Shown here piece by piece: positions 1 through 6,543 of a stretch of DNA of 17,631 nt. Source of the DNA: Candidatus Babelota bacterium. Lineage in GTDB: Bacteria; Babelota; Babeliae; Babelales; Babelaceae. The translations under genes and the position numbers were made by a program. The number at the start of each line of letters is the position of its first letter. Within the stretch, counting starts at the first letter, position 1. The stretch spans positions 1 to 17,631 of the forward strand of contig PRDV01000048.1 in NCBI GenBank assembly GCA_003174035.1, read 5' to 3'. The notes beneath the pieces are model-generated. The model saw only the letters and a list, made by a program, of their open reading frames with translations. It did no database searches and was not told the origin of the DNA.

Positions 1-717
1 CTTATATGGGCGGCTTGGACAGGCAACGGGCCTCTTGTAGCTAAACTTCTCAAAGTCAAAGGAATAGATGTTTTTGCTAGTAATGATCAAGGCGTAATGG
101 CTTTAGAGGCGGCATTTCGAGAGAATTTTAAAAATTCTCATTCAGGTATTATAACGCAGTTATTAACTGCAGTGGGAGGGGGAAATAATCCTCTTCACGT
201 AGCTGTAATGGAGAATAAGCCTCTTTTCGCTCTATTTCTTTTAGATCAGAATAGAAATTGGCTTACAGAAAAGAATAAGCAGAACTTAACGCCTTTAGAT
301 TTGATACATGGTCTTTGGGGGGATCAAAATGAAGAGTGGAAAAACTTCATTGAGATAACTGAGTTATTAGCTGCCGTAGGACAAGGTGGCAATAATGCTC
401 TTCACCTGGCTGTGATCCGTAATAAGCCTGTTTTTGGGGCATTTCTTGTGCATAAGAATAAAAATTTGCTCAGAGAACTGAATCAGCGGAAATTGACACC
501 CTTAGATTTGATATATGGTCACTGGGGTGATGAAAATGAAGCTTGGAATCAGTTCATTGATCAACTGCCATTCGATATGAAACATTATGCTCTACAGGCT
601 AAGCGCACGTGGGAAGCTGAGAAAGAAAAATTCGAGAGAGAATTCGAAGAAACCTTGGCTGATATCAAAACAGTGGCTCGTAAAGAGCCCAAAGAGGTTG
701 CTCCAGAAAAGAAATAA
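1..717 (+). CDS. ankyrin-repeat-like protein, 3' part (5' end outside window)
   Basis: The frame is open from the first base, so this is the C-terminal part of a larger protein; the ATG at 97 is internal. The first residues (positions 1-96) form an ankyrin-like unit with an AAWTGNGPLVAKLL core. Then come two copies of a ~68-residue unit (nt 151-354 and 355-561), each with an NN-[PA]-LH-[VL]-AV helix, an LTPLDLI motif and a W-G-D-x-NE-x-W element. The tail (about nt 600-714) is highly charged, rich in E and K, and probably coiled-coil, ending in PEKK. The role is probably protein-protein interaction; no catalytic motif is seen. The stop lies 5 bp from the end of the convergent hflX gene, leaving no room for a terminator. 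Whether it is secreted cannot be judged without the 5' end. Confidence 0.8.
   Translation, partial: LIWAAWTGNGPLVAKLLKVKGIDVFASNDQGVMALEAAFRENFKNSHSGIITQLLTAVGGGNNPLHVAVMENKPLFALFLLDQNRNWLTEKNKQNLTPLDLIHGLWGDQNEEWKNFIEITELLAAVGQGGNNALHLAVIRNKPVFGAFLVHKNKNLLRELNQRKLTPLDLIYGHWGDENEAWNQFIDQLPFDMKHYALQAKRTWEAEKEKFEREFEETLADIKTVARKEPKEVAPEKK
151..561 (+). repeat. tandem 68-residue protein repeat (two copies)
   Basis: Copy 1 (151-354) and copy 2 (355-561) encode units that align along their whole length. Both start with IT-[QE]-LL-x-AVG, contain NN-x-LH-x-AV and NKP-[LV]-F, share LTPLDLI and end in W-x-x-FI-[ED]. Each unit is about two ankyrin repeats long. The proteins are clearly similar but the DNA has diverged, so the duplication is not very recent. 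Confidence 0.8.
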
Positions 718-722
718 TAATC

Positions 723-1826
723 CTAGGTTGGCTTCCAGGTTCTTAAAAACTCAATGAGGGGTTCAAGCCCCCCTGGTGTAATTGCTGAAGTAAATACATG
801 GGGCTGGTATTTTTTAACTGCCGGCTCCAGCACTTCCTTATCTGGAATAAGATCCGCTTTATTAAATACATAGAGCATAGGCTTATCAACATCAAGCTCT
901 TTGAGAACTTCCATAACCACTTGAATATGGGACTGCCAATTTGGATCAGCAATGTCTACTACATGGAACAAAAGATGTGCATATAAGAGCTCAGTAAGCG
1001 TTGACTTGAATGCTTCAATAAGATGGTGTGGTAGCTGCTGAATGAAGCCGACCGTATCTGAGATAAGTCCCTTTTTTTTGCCATCAATATAGAGCTCTCG
1101 GGTTGTAGTATCTAAAGTTGCAAACAATTTATGCTCAGCAAGAACCTGGCTGTGGGTGAGTGCATTGAGAATGGAAGATTTTCCCGCATTGGTATAACCA
1201 ATAAGACAGATTTGTTTAATGCCTGACTCAAGGCGACGCTTGCGTTGAGTTTCCCGGGTTTTTTCTAACTGCTCGAGCTCTTTTTTGAGCTTTAACATTC
1301 TCCGTTCAATATGCTGCATCTCCTTTTCTTTAGCTGTTTCTCCTGGCCCACGTGTACCAATACGACCGCCTTGTTGGGACATATGAATGCCGCGACCAGC
1401 AAGGCGCGATTTGCGATGCGTTAGAAAAGCAAGCTCAACCTGTGTTTTACCTTCTGCCGATTGAGCGCCTTTTTCAAAAATTTCTAAAATGAGCTGGGTG
1501 CGATCAAAAACGCGACAATGAAAAAGTTCACTTAGATTACGTTCTTGTTGGGGGCTGAGTGGTTCTGAAATAATTACTTCTTCAATCTGGTGTTTAGTAA
1601 CCAGATCAAGAACCTCTTCAAGTTTACCTTTAGTAAGGAAATAGGCAGGATCAATGCCTCGAATACGAGTTTCATACACCTCATCATAGATGATCCCATT
1701 TGAGGCCACGAGATTCTTGAATTCTTCAAAATAAGATTGAATATTCTTCGTGACATTCGATGGAGTATGGATTGCCACTAAGAGCGTTTTTGGGTGGGTC
1801 AGCGTTGGCATTTCAACTGGTTTCAT
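723..1826 (-). CDS. hflX: GTPase HflX
   Basis: HflX is a ribosome-associated GTPase that binds the 50S subunit and splits stalled ribosomes under stress (family knowledge). Numbered from a TTG at 1829, the protein has the HflX N-terminal domain, the family signature GGRIGTRGPGET (residues 154-165), and a basic coiled linker (about 170-200). The G domain follows: G1 GYTNAGKSS (211-219), G2 DTTT (240-243), G3 DTVG (258-261), G4 NKAD (323-326) and G5 SA (348-349). It is a short-tailed version at about 367 residues. I prefer the ATG at 1826 over the TTG one codon upstream: the GGAGG Shine-Dalgarno at 1835-1839 is 8 nt from the ATG but only 5 nt from the TTG. The gene is head to head with ffh, and its promoter must lie in or overlap the start of that gene. 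Confidence 0.96.
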   Translation of the reverse strand: MKPVEMPTLTHPKTLLVAIHTPSNVTKNIQSYFEEFKNLVASNGIIYDEVYETRIRGIDPAYFLTKGKLEEVLDLVTKHQIEEVIISEPLSPQQERNLSELFHCRVFDRTQLILEIFEKGAQSAEGKTQVELAFLTHRKSRLAGRGIHMSQQGGRIGTRGPGETAKEKEMQHIERRMLKLKKELEQLEKTRETQRKRRLESGIKQICLIGYTNAGKSSILNALTHSQVLAEHKLFATLDTTTRELYIDGKKKGLISDTVGFIQQLPHHLIEAFKSTLTELLYAHLLFHVVDIADPNWQSHIQVVMEVLKELDVDKPMLYVFNKADLIPDKEVLEPAVKKYQPHVFTSAITPGGLEPLIEFLRTWKPT

Positions 1827-1855
1827 CAAATTTTCCTCCAGGTAATTTTTATGAT

Positions 1856-1884
1856 ATACTACTATAAAAGCGAAAAAATGTCAT
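1856..1884 (-). promoter_or_regulatory. candidate hflX promoter
   Basis: On the minus strand there is an ATGACA -35 element (1879-1884) and a TAGTAT -10 element (1856-1861) separated by 17 bp, upstream of the hflX Shine-Dalgarno. The same ATGACA hexamer serves as -35 in the rplS promoter candidate. The -10 matches the consensus at 4 of 6 positions. The element overlaps the proposed ffh leader, so the two divergent promoters would share DNA. Confidence 0.35.
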
Positions 1885-1898
1885 TTTTAACGTGCGAT

Positions 1899-3227
1899 AT
1901 GTTTGATTTTTTATCACAGAAGTTTTCATCTATTTTTTCTCGCTTAAAGGAGCAGAGTACGCTCACTGAGGCCAATATGCAAGAAGCACTCTCTAAAGTG
2001 AGGGATGCTCTTTTAGAGGCCGATGTACCCTATGAGGTTATTGAACAGTTTACGCAGGAAGTGAAAGCAGAAGCGGTAGGCAAGAAAGTAACTGCTTCAT
2101 TGCGCCCCTCTGAAATGCTTTTAAAAGTGGTTCATGATAAATTGCTCCAATTCTTAGGGGGAACAACTGAAACTACCTTTACTTTTCAGATACCTGCGGT
2201 GATTATGGTCATGGGATTGCAGGGATCGGGTAAGACAACAACGATTGCCAAAATGGCTTCTTTTGTGCGAGAGCAGGCAAAGGCTCGTGGAAAATCTCGG
2301 CGGATTATGGTTGCTTCGGTAGATTTTTATCGGCCGGCGGCTATTGATCAGCTTGAGATACTTGCAAAACAGGGTAATTTTCTTTTTTATCGCTCACCAT
2401 TGACTGATCCTGTTGCTGCAGCGCAGGACATTCTTAAAAAATCGCAAGCTGAACAATGTGATCTACTCTTTCTTGATACTGCGGGGCGTTTGCATGTTGA
2501 TGATGCAATGCTTGAAGAGCTTAAAAAAATAGATGAGCGTCTTAAGCCGAAATATAAAATTTTGGTAATTGATGCCATGACAGGACAGGAATCGCTCAAG
2601 CTAGCGCAACTTTTTGATGAAAAAGTTGGTTTTATGGGAGCGGTGCTTACTAAAATGGATAGTGATACGCGCGGAGGCGTTGCATTCGCGTTTCGGTATG
2701 CACTAAAAAAGCCGATACTCTTTGTAGGCCTTGGTGAAAAATTAGGAGATCTTGAGCTTTTTAGGCCTGAGCGCATGGCGAGTCGTATCATGGGAATGGG
2801 CGATATCCAAACGCTTATTGAAAAGGCAGAGCAAAAAATAAAACAGAGTGAGCAGGAGGCTCTTTCCAAATCACTTATGCAGGGAAAATTGACGCTTGAG
2901 GATTTTGCTCAGCAGATGGATATGATGGGTAAGCTGGGTTCGCTCTCATCGGTTATGAAATATTTGCCTGGCATGGGCTCGCTTTCAATGACTCCTGAGA
3001 TGATTGAAAAGGGCGAACAGGAAATGAAAAGATTTAAGGCTATCATTCGTTCTATGACGGTCAAGGAACGAAGATATCCTAAACTGCTTGATGCATCGCG
3101 TAAAAAGCGGGTTGCCGCAGGTGCTGGAGTTGAAGTGGCCGATGTAAACAATTTATTACAACGATTTGAGCAAAGTCAGCAATTTGTTAAAATGTTCACT
3201 AAGATGGGTAAGAACAAATTTTTTTAG
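1899..3227 (+). CDS. ffh: signal recognition particle protein Ffh (SRP54)
   Basis: Ffh is the SRP GTPase that binds 4.5S RNA and signal sequences and delivers ribosomes to FtsY at the membrane. From the ATG at 1899 the protein is 442 residues, normal for the family. It begins MFDFLSQKFSSIF, which matches the usual Ffh N-terminus. It has the N domain (1-90), P-loop GLQGSGKTTT (106-115), DTAGR (193-197), TKMD (251-254), and the M domain from about residue 300. The M domain includes the RNA-binding signature SRKKRVAAGAG (400-410) and methionine-rich helices. Starts at 1794 (GTG, inside hflX) and 1878 (ATG) are in frame but add residues absent from the family. No strong Shine-Dalgarno precedes 1899, so 1878 stays possible. 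This is the first gene of the ffh-rpsP-khpA-trmD operon, 17 bp from rpsP. Confidence 0.96.
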   Translation: MFDFLSQKFSSIFSRLKEQSTLTEANMQEALSKVRDALLEADVPYEVIEQFTQEVKAEAVGKKVTASLRPSEMLLKVVHDKLLQFLGGTTETTFTFQIPAVIMVMGLQGSGKTTTIAKMASFVREQAKARGKSRRIMVASVDFYRPAAIDQLEILAKQGNFLFYRSPLTDPVAAAQDILKKSQAEQCDLLFLDTAGRLHVDDAMLEELKKIDERLKPKYKILVIDAMTGQESLKLAQLFDEKVGFMGAVLTKMDSDTRGGVAFAFRYALKKPILFVGLGEKLGDLELFRPERMASRIMGMGDIQTLIEKAEQKIKQSEQEALSKSLMQGKLTLEDFAQQMDMMGKLGSLSSVMKYLPGMGSLSMTPEMIEKGEQEMKRFKAIIRSMTVKERRYPKLLDASRKKRVAAGAGVEVADVNNLLQRFEQSQQFVKMFTKMGKNKFF

Positions 3228-3244
3228 ATACATGAAAGGATATT

Positions 3245-3493
3245 ATGGCAGTTAAAATACGATTAGCGCGTATCGGTAAAATACATGCTCCTCTCTATAG
3301 AATCGTTGCAATCGATTCACGTAAAAAAAGAGATGGTGAGGCTCTTGACATTTTAGGGACCTACAATCCGCTTACGGGTGATATTGTGCAGTTCCATAAT
3401 GATCGCATCAATGAATGGATAGCTAAGGGTGCGGTTGTTACCGATGCCGTAAAGAAATTGCAAAAGTTACATGGCAAGTCTGCTACTGCCTAA
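3245..3493 (+). CDS. rpsP: 30S ribosomal protein S16
   Basis: S16 is a small-subunit assembly protein bound to 16S rRNA. The 82-residue product opens with AVKIRLARIGKIHAPLYRIV, matching the S16 pattern (xxIRLxRxGxKxxPxYRIV). It continues with the conserved DSRKKRDG and LGTYNPL motifs and ends at the usual length. A GAAAGGA Shine-Dalgarno lies just upstream of the ATG. It sits 17 bp after ffh and 21 bp before khpA, the usual bacterial order. Confidence 0.97.
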   Translation: MAVKIRLARIGKIHAPLYRIVAIDSRKKRDGEALDILGTYNPLTGDIVQFHNDRINEWIAKGAVVTDAVKKLQKLHGKSATA

Positions 3494-3514
3494 CTCCTTT
3501 AAGAAAAGATTGCT

Positions 3515-3754
3515 ATGGATAGAGAAAAATTACTTCAGTACTGTGTTGAAAAATTAGTTGAGAATTCTCAGGCGATTGTCATTTCACATAAGAGCACGCC
3601 AGAAAAAGATATTTTTGAGGTGCGGGTGGCACCCGGTGATTTAGCCAAAATCATCGGTCGTGAGGGAAGAACTTTTAAAGCTCTTCGTGCTCTAATTAAT
3701 ATCCCTGACCCAGCACATCATTGTGATCTAGTGGTAGATACTGTTGCTCAATAA
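3515..3754 (+). CDS. khpA: KH-domain RNA-binding protein KhpA (YlqC family)
   Basis: A 79-residue single KH domain. The GxxG loop is seen in KIIGREGRTFKALRAL (about residues 45-60), preceded by the β-strand FEVRVAPGD. KhpA proteins bind many RNAs and often pair with KhpB/Jag; in many genomes the gene lies between rpsP and rimM/trmD, as here, except that rimM is missing. The stop codon overlaps the trmD start by one base (TAATG), suggesting translational coupling. The Shine-Dalgarno is weak (AAGAAAAG). Confidence 0.9.
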   Translation: MDREKLLQYCVEKLVENSQAIVISHKSTPEKDIFEVRVAPGDLAKIIGREGRTFKALRALINIPDPAHHCDLVVDTVAQ

Positions 3755-5151
3755 TGCGTATATCTATTGTTACCTTATTTCCAGCTCTGTATGAGCCTTT
3801 TTTGCGTACAAGTCTTATAGAAAGAGCTGTTGCTGCTGGGCATGTTTCATTTTCAGTTGAGAATCTTTTTTCTTACACTGCAGCAAAAGAACGTATCGAT
3901 AGCCCTACATTCGGGCATGGCGCAGGAATGTTGATCAAGCCTGAAATTATAGAAAAGGCCATTGCTAAAAAGGAATCTGAATGGGGACCTGCTTTTAAAA
4001 TCTTTTTTTCACCTCAGGGTAAGAAGCTCGATCAGGGTTTGCTCACCACATTAAGCAAAAAGTTCCTTAAGGATGGCAAAGGAGCGGGCATTGTGCAAGC
4101 CAATGGATCCGATCAAATAGCTGCAAACGATTCCCATTCACCTGCTGAAGACGATGCTAAGCGACATGCTGTGCAACATATTATGCTATTGCCTGCCCGC
4201 TATGAGGGCATGGATGCTCGAGTAGAGCAGGAATATGCTGACCTTCTCGTTTCTATAGGGGATTATGTCCTTATGGGAGGGGATCTTCCTGCCATGGTGT
4301 TCATTGAAGGTCTCTTGCGCCTGATTCCTGGGGTTGTAGGGAAGGCCGAGTCAGTAGAAGAAGAGTCATTCTCAGGCCCTTTTGTAGATTATCCAGAATT
4401 TACGGCACCCATCGAATGGAAGGGGCACACTGTGCCAAAGGTTATACGGTCGGGTAACCACAAAGAAATTGCTCGTTGGCGAAGAGATCAAGCAGCACAA
4501 AACACCGTGGTGCATCATTTTTCATGGTTGAGAGAGCATGTGATAAAGAAGGAAGATAAAGAACTCGCTGCGCGGTTTATTCCGCCACATTATGCCATAT
4601 TAATGCATGATCAGGTGATGCTCGAAGGGGGAAGAGAGGGAACTAGTTCCGTTACCTCCCTTGATATTCATGATATTGCTCGCTCCGCTCGAACCTATGG
4701 CCTAAAAAAATATTTTATTGTAACGCCATTGCTTGATCAGCAAAAGATTATCAGAAAACTCCTTGAATTTTGGCATACGTCCGTCGGCATTGATTATAAT
4801 CCACAACGGCATATCGCTCTTCAATTAGTTGTATTAGTCTCAAGCCTTGATGAGGCTCTGGCAGCCATTGAAAGCGAGCAGGGAAAGCAGCCTGTGATGA
4901 TGGCTACCTCTGCAAAGAGCTATGACAGTGAAAAAAGCCTTGGGTATCATGATCAAGAAGCAGTATGGTGTTTACAAAGACCAGTAGTGGTAATTTTTGG
5001 AACCGCTCGAGGCCTAGCTCAGTCCGTAATCGATCGGTGTGATTTTCTTTTGGGGCCTGTTGAGGGCTTTTCTGATTTTAACCATCTTTCTGTGCGTTCT
5101 GCTGCGGCGATTATTTTTGATCGCTGGTTGGGGATTAATCCTCGCGACTAG
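3754..5151 (+). CDS. trmD: TrmD tRNA (guanine-N1)-methyltransferase fused to a TM1570-type SPOUT methyltransferase domain
   Basis: Residues 1-262 are TrmD, which makes m1G37 in tRNA from S-adenosylmethionine and so protects the reading frame. Visible motifs are ISIVTLFP (3-10), FGHGAGM (53-59), SPQGK (86-90), ARYEGMDARV (148-157), SIGDYVLMGGDLPAM (167-181) and SGNHKEIARWRR (233-244). Residues 279-462 form a second SPOUT-like domain of the type found beside trmD in Thermotoga (Pfam RNA methyltransferase family 4): TSLDIHDIARSARTYG (301-316), YFIVTPL (320-326), IFGTARGLA (414-422) and DFNHLSVRSAAAIIFDR (441-457). Oddities: an insertion of about 35 residues (108-142) before the ARYEG motif; Glu204 where the catalytic Asp of E. 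coli TrmD (Asp169) aligns; and PAR instead of the usual CGR before YEG. At 465 residues it is nearly twice normal TrmD length. No frameshift is seen. Confidence 0.93.
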   Translation: MRISIVTLFPALYEPFLRTSLIERAVAAGHVSFSVENLFSYTAAKERIDSPTFGHGAGMLIKPEIIEKAIAKKESEWGPAFKIFFSPQGKKLDQGLLTTLSKKFLKDGKGAGIVQANGSDQIAANDSHSPAEDDAKRHAVQHIMLLPARYEGMDARVEQEYADLLVSIGDYVLMGGDLPAMVFIEGLLRLIPGVVGKAESVEEESFSGPFVDYPEFTAPIEWKGHTVPKVIRSGNHKEIARWRRDQAAQNTVVHHFSWLREHVIKKEDKELAARFIPPHYAILMHDQVMLEGGREGTSSVTSLDIHDIARSARTYGLKKYFIVTPLLDQQKIIRKLLEFWHTSVGIDYNPQRHIALQLVVLVSSLDEALAAIESEQGKQPVMMATSAKSYDSEKSLGYHDQEAVWCLQRPVVVIFGTARGLAQSVIDRCDFLLGPVEGFSDFNHLSVRSAAAIIFDRWLGINPRD

Positions 5152-5429
5152 ATGCATTACATACTACAAGGATTCTTTGGGCAGCACAATACACGTCGAA
5201 ATGTTTTATGTACAAAAAAACATCATTGATTCTGCGGGAATTTTTAGGTATACTGTAAAGTATGAGATATTTCAATGTTGTAAGAAGGTAGAACAAGCAA
5301 TTGTATGCCATTGCCATAATGAACTATCTTATGCAAACTGAATAGAGGGGTCATGGTTTTTGAAGTAAATATAAAATAAAATGTGGTGAAAATATCGACG
5401 AGTTTCAAGCACATCGAGTACCGGAGAAT
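5152..5429 (+). other. trmD-to-WD40 intergenic region with a short broken reading frame
   Basis: No terminator with a clear GC stem is seen after trmD. There is an AT-rich hairpin, ATGTTTT (5201-5207) with AAAACAT (5217-5223). After the promoter at 5226-5254, a good Shine-Dalgarno precedes an ATG at 5353 that codes for only eight residues (MVFEVNIK) before TAA at 5377. The frame of the following WD40-like ORF is open from 5364 but has no ATG there, so the original 5' end of that gene may have been frameshifted in the A-rich stretch 5367-5381. Confidence 0.5.
5226..5254 (+). promoter_or_regulatory. sigma70-type promoter upstream of the WD40-like ORF
   Basis: TTGATT (5226-5231), exactly 17 bp, then TATACT (5249-5254). 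Transcription would begin near 5261 and read through a leader of about 90 nt to an AGAGGGG Shine-Dalgarno at about 5343-5350 and the ATG at 5353. It lies 75 bp past the trmD stop and marks the start of a new transcription unit. Confidence 0.5.
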
Positions 5430-6074
5430 TTGAGGACGTTGTGGTGGCATGTTGGGACATCATTTCGGGATAGCGATAGTACGTTGGATCTAGGAAGAAT
5501 AGCTTCTCTGCATTTTAATAAGAATGGACTTACTTTGGGCGTAACAATGGGTGGCGATAGGGCATTTTGTGCTTCTCTAGAAACGGAAGATGAAAATTGT
5601 GGGTTCCAATGTCCGAACTTTCCTATTGTACATCATATAAGTGCATGCGCCAATGCCGACTTTGCATTGATAGGAGCATATGGGTTAGGGCTTCGTAATC
5701 TCAAAGATGCATCCTATAAAATAATCCTTACTTTTCCCAGAGCTGAGGATACAGATTCGCGTATCGTTCAAGTTCAAGCGATCAGTCCTATGGGAAATAT
5801 CATCGCTCTCAGTCTAATGGGATCTGAAAAAATTACGCTGTTGCTTTTTGATTGCATAAAAAAGATTCTTGTACCATTGAGTAACAGTCGAACTATTCGT
5901 ACAATGGAATTTAATCCATGTGGTGATATGCTTTGCATTGGCACACATCCGGGAAAAATTTTTGGATATAAGCCGTATCTTTTAGCACTTGTACCTCTAC
6001 TGGGGAAAAAAGAAAGAACTGTTCAAGAACTAATACGAGCTTTGTCTAGTAGCGAAGATTGTTATTTTTTTTAG
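5430..6074 (+). CDS. WD40/β-propeller-like protein, possibly degenerate
   Basis: The start is a TTG with GGAG only 3 nt upstream, so it is doubtful; the frame stays open upstream to 5364 without an ATG. The 214-residue product shows blade-like strands with the WD40 'xFxPxGxxLxxG' rhythm: RIASLHFNKNGLTLGVT (23-39), VQAISPMGNIIALSL (115-129) and TIRTMEFNPCGDMLCIGTH (155-173). About four blades are visible, too few for a closed propeller. The C-terminus (LLGKKERTVQELIRALSSSE) is helical. No signal peptide is seen. WD40 proteins are interaction scaffolds; no enzyme function is indicated. It may be a remnant of a larger propeller gene whose 5' part is lost or out of frame. Confidence 0.55.
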   Translation: MRTLWWHVGTSFRDSDSTLDLGRIASLHFNKNGLTLGVTMGGDRAFCASLETEDENCGFQCPNFPIVHHISACANADFALIGAYGLGLRNLKDASYKIILTFPRAEDTDSRIVQVQAISPMGNIIALSLMGSEKITLLLFDCIKKILVPLSNSRTIRTMEFNPCGDMLCIGTHPGKIFGYKPYLLALVPLLGKKERTVQELIRALSSSEDCYFF

Positions 6075-6381
6075 CATGAGAACTCCTATTAAATTATGCA
6101 ATTATTGCTAGATCTCGAATCTTTTGAGTATCAGCAGCCATTCTTTATTGAATCTTTTGAAACTGATGATTCTTCATGTTCACGCATACAAATTCATCTT
6201 AACATTTCAATGAGAAACTTTTCAATATTTTTTATATAATATTTTTTATTGAGTTGGGTCGATTATGGGTTGATCTATTTTGGAGGGTTGGGTAGAGTTA
6301 ATTACGCACCGTTTAAGGAAAAGTGGTGCCCGCGACAGAAATGCATAGAGCGCAAACCTTGTTATATCTAAGGAGTACGTG
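6075..6381. other. AT-rich gap with a doubtful 47-codon frame and a -10 box
   Basis: No recognised gene. A 47-codon frame (ATG 6096, stop 6237-6239, plus strand) lacks a Shine-Dalgarno. It contains an in-phase 33-nt-spaced direct repeat of GAATCTTTTGA (6117-6127 and 6150-6160), coding ESFE twice, so it may be a remnant of coding DNA. A perfect TATAAT lies at 6235-6240 but its -35 is poor. A hairpin, GCACC (around 6305) with GGTGC (around 6327), lies in the leader of the next small ORF. Confidence 0.4.
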
Positions 6382-6525
6382 ATGTACAAAAAAACTGATT
6401 TATTATTAATTTTTTTGTTGTCGATAGCTAAGATTCATGGGATGGATGAGTTGGAAGTTCTACTGAAAGCAGTAAACGCAGAGTTGCTTTATGAGGAATG
6501 GAAATGTTGTAGCGTGGGCTACTGA
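6382..6525 (+). CDS. small secreted peptide ORF, probably a gene remnant
   Basis: A 47-residue frame with a strong AGGAG (6371-6375) placed 6 nt before the ATG. Residues 1-20 are a good signal peptide: MYKKTD, then a hydrophobic core LLLIFLLSIA. It is followed by GMDELEVLLKAVNAELLYEE, then a Cys-containing tail ending GY. The Gly-Met-Asp after the core copies the motif seen in the other exported proteins here. It looks like the 5' end of a larger exported protein cut short: an alternative frame near the end reads GNVVAWATDSTKG before its own stop, hinting at a frameshift. It is 18 bp upstream of the big Sel1-ankyrin gene. The function is unknown. Confidence 0.5.
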   Translation: MYKKTDLLLIFLLSIAKIHGMDELEVLLKAVNAELLYEEWKCCSVGY

Positions 6526-6543
6526 TTCAACAAAAGGATAGAA

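Noticed and set aside
1794..1898. Longer Ffh N-terminus from GTG 1794 or ATG 1878
   Set aside because: The extra residues do not belong to Ffh, 1794 lies inside the hflX coding region, and the family N-terminus begins at the ATG at 1899.
2387..2869. 160-codon antisense frame within ffh
   Set aside because: It is a mirror of a strongly conserved gene on the other strand, with low-complexity Ser-rich product and no ribosome site.
5201..5223. Terminator after trmD (ATGTTTT/AAAACAT hairpin)
   Set aside because: The stem is only A/T with a single G/C pair, and no T-run follows on the plus strand, so it would be a poor terminator.
5039..5341. 100-codon frame overlapping the end of trmD
   Set aside because: Its first third overlaps the conserved SPOUT domain in another frame, and the rest covers a promoter region; no ribosome site.
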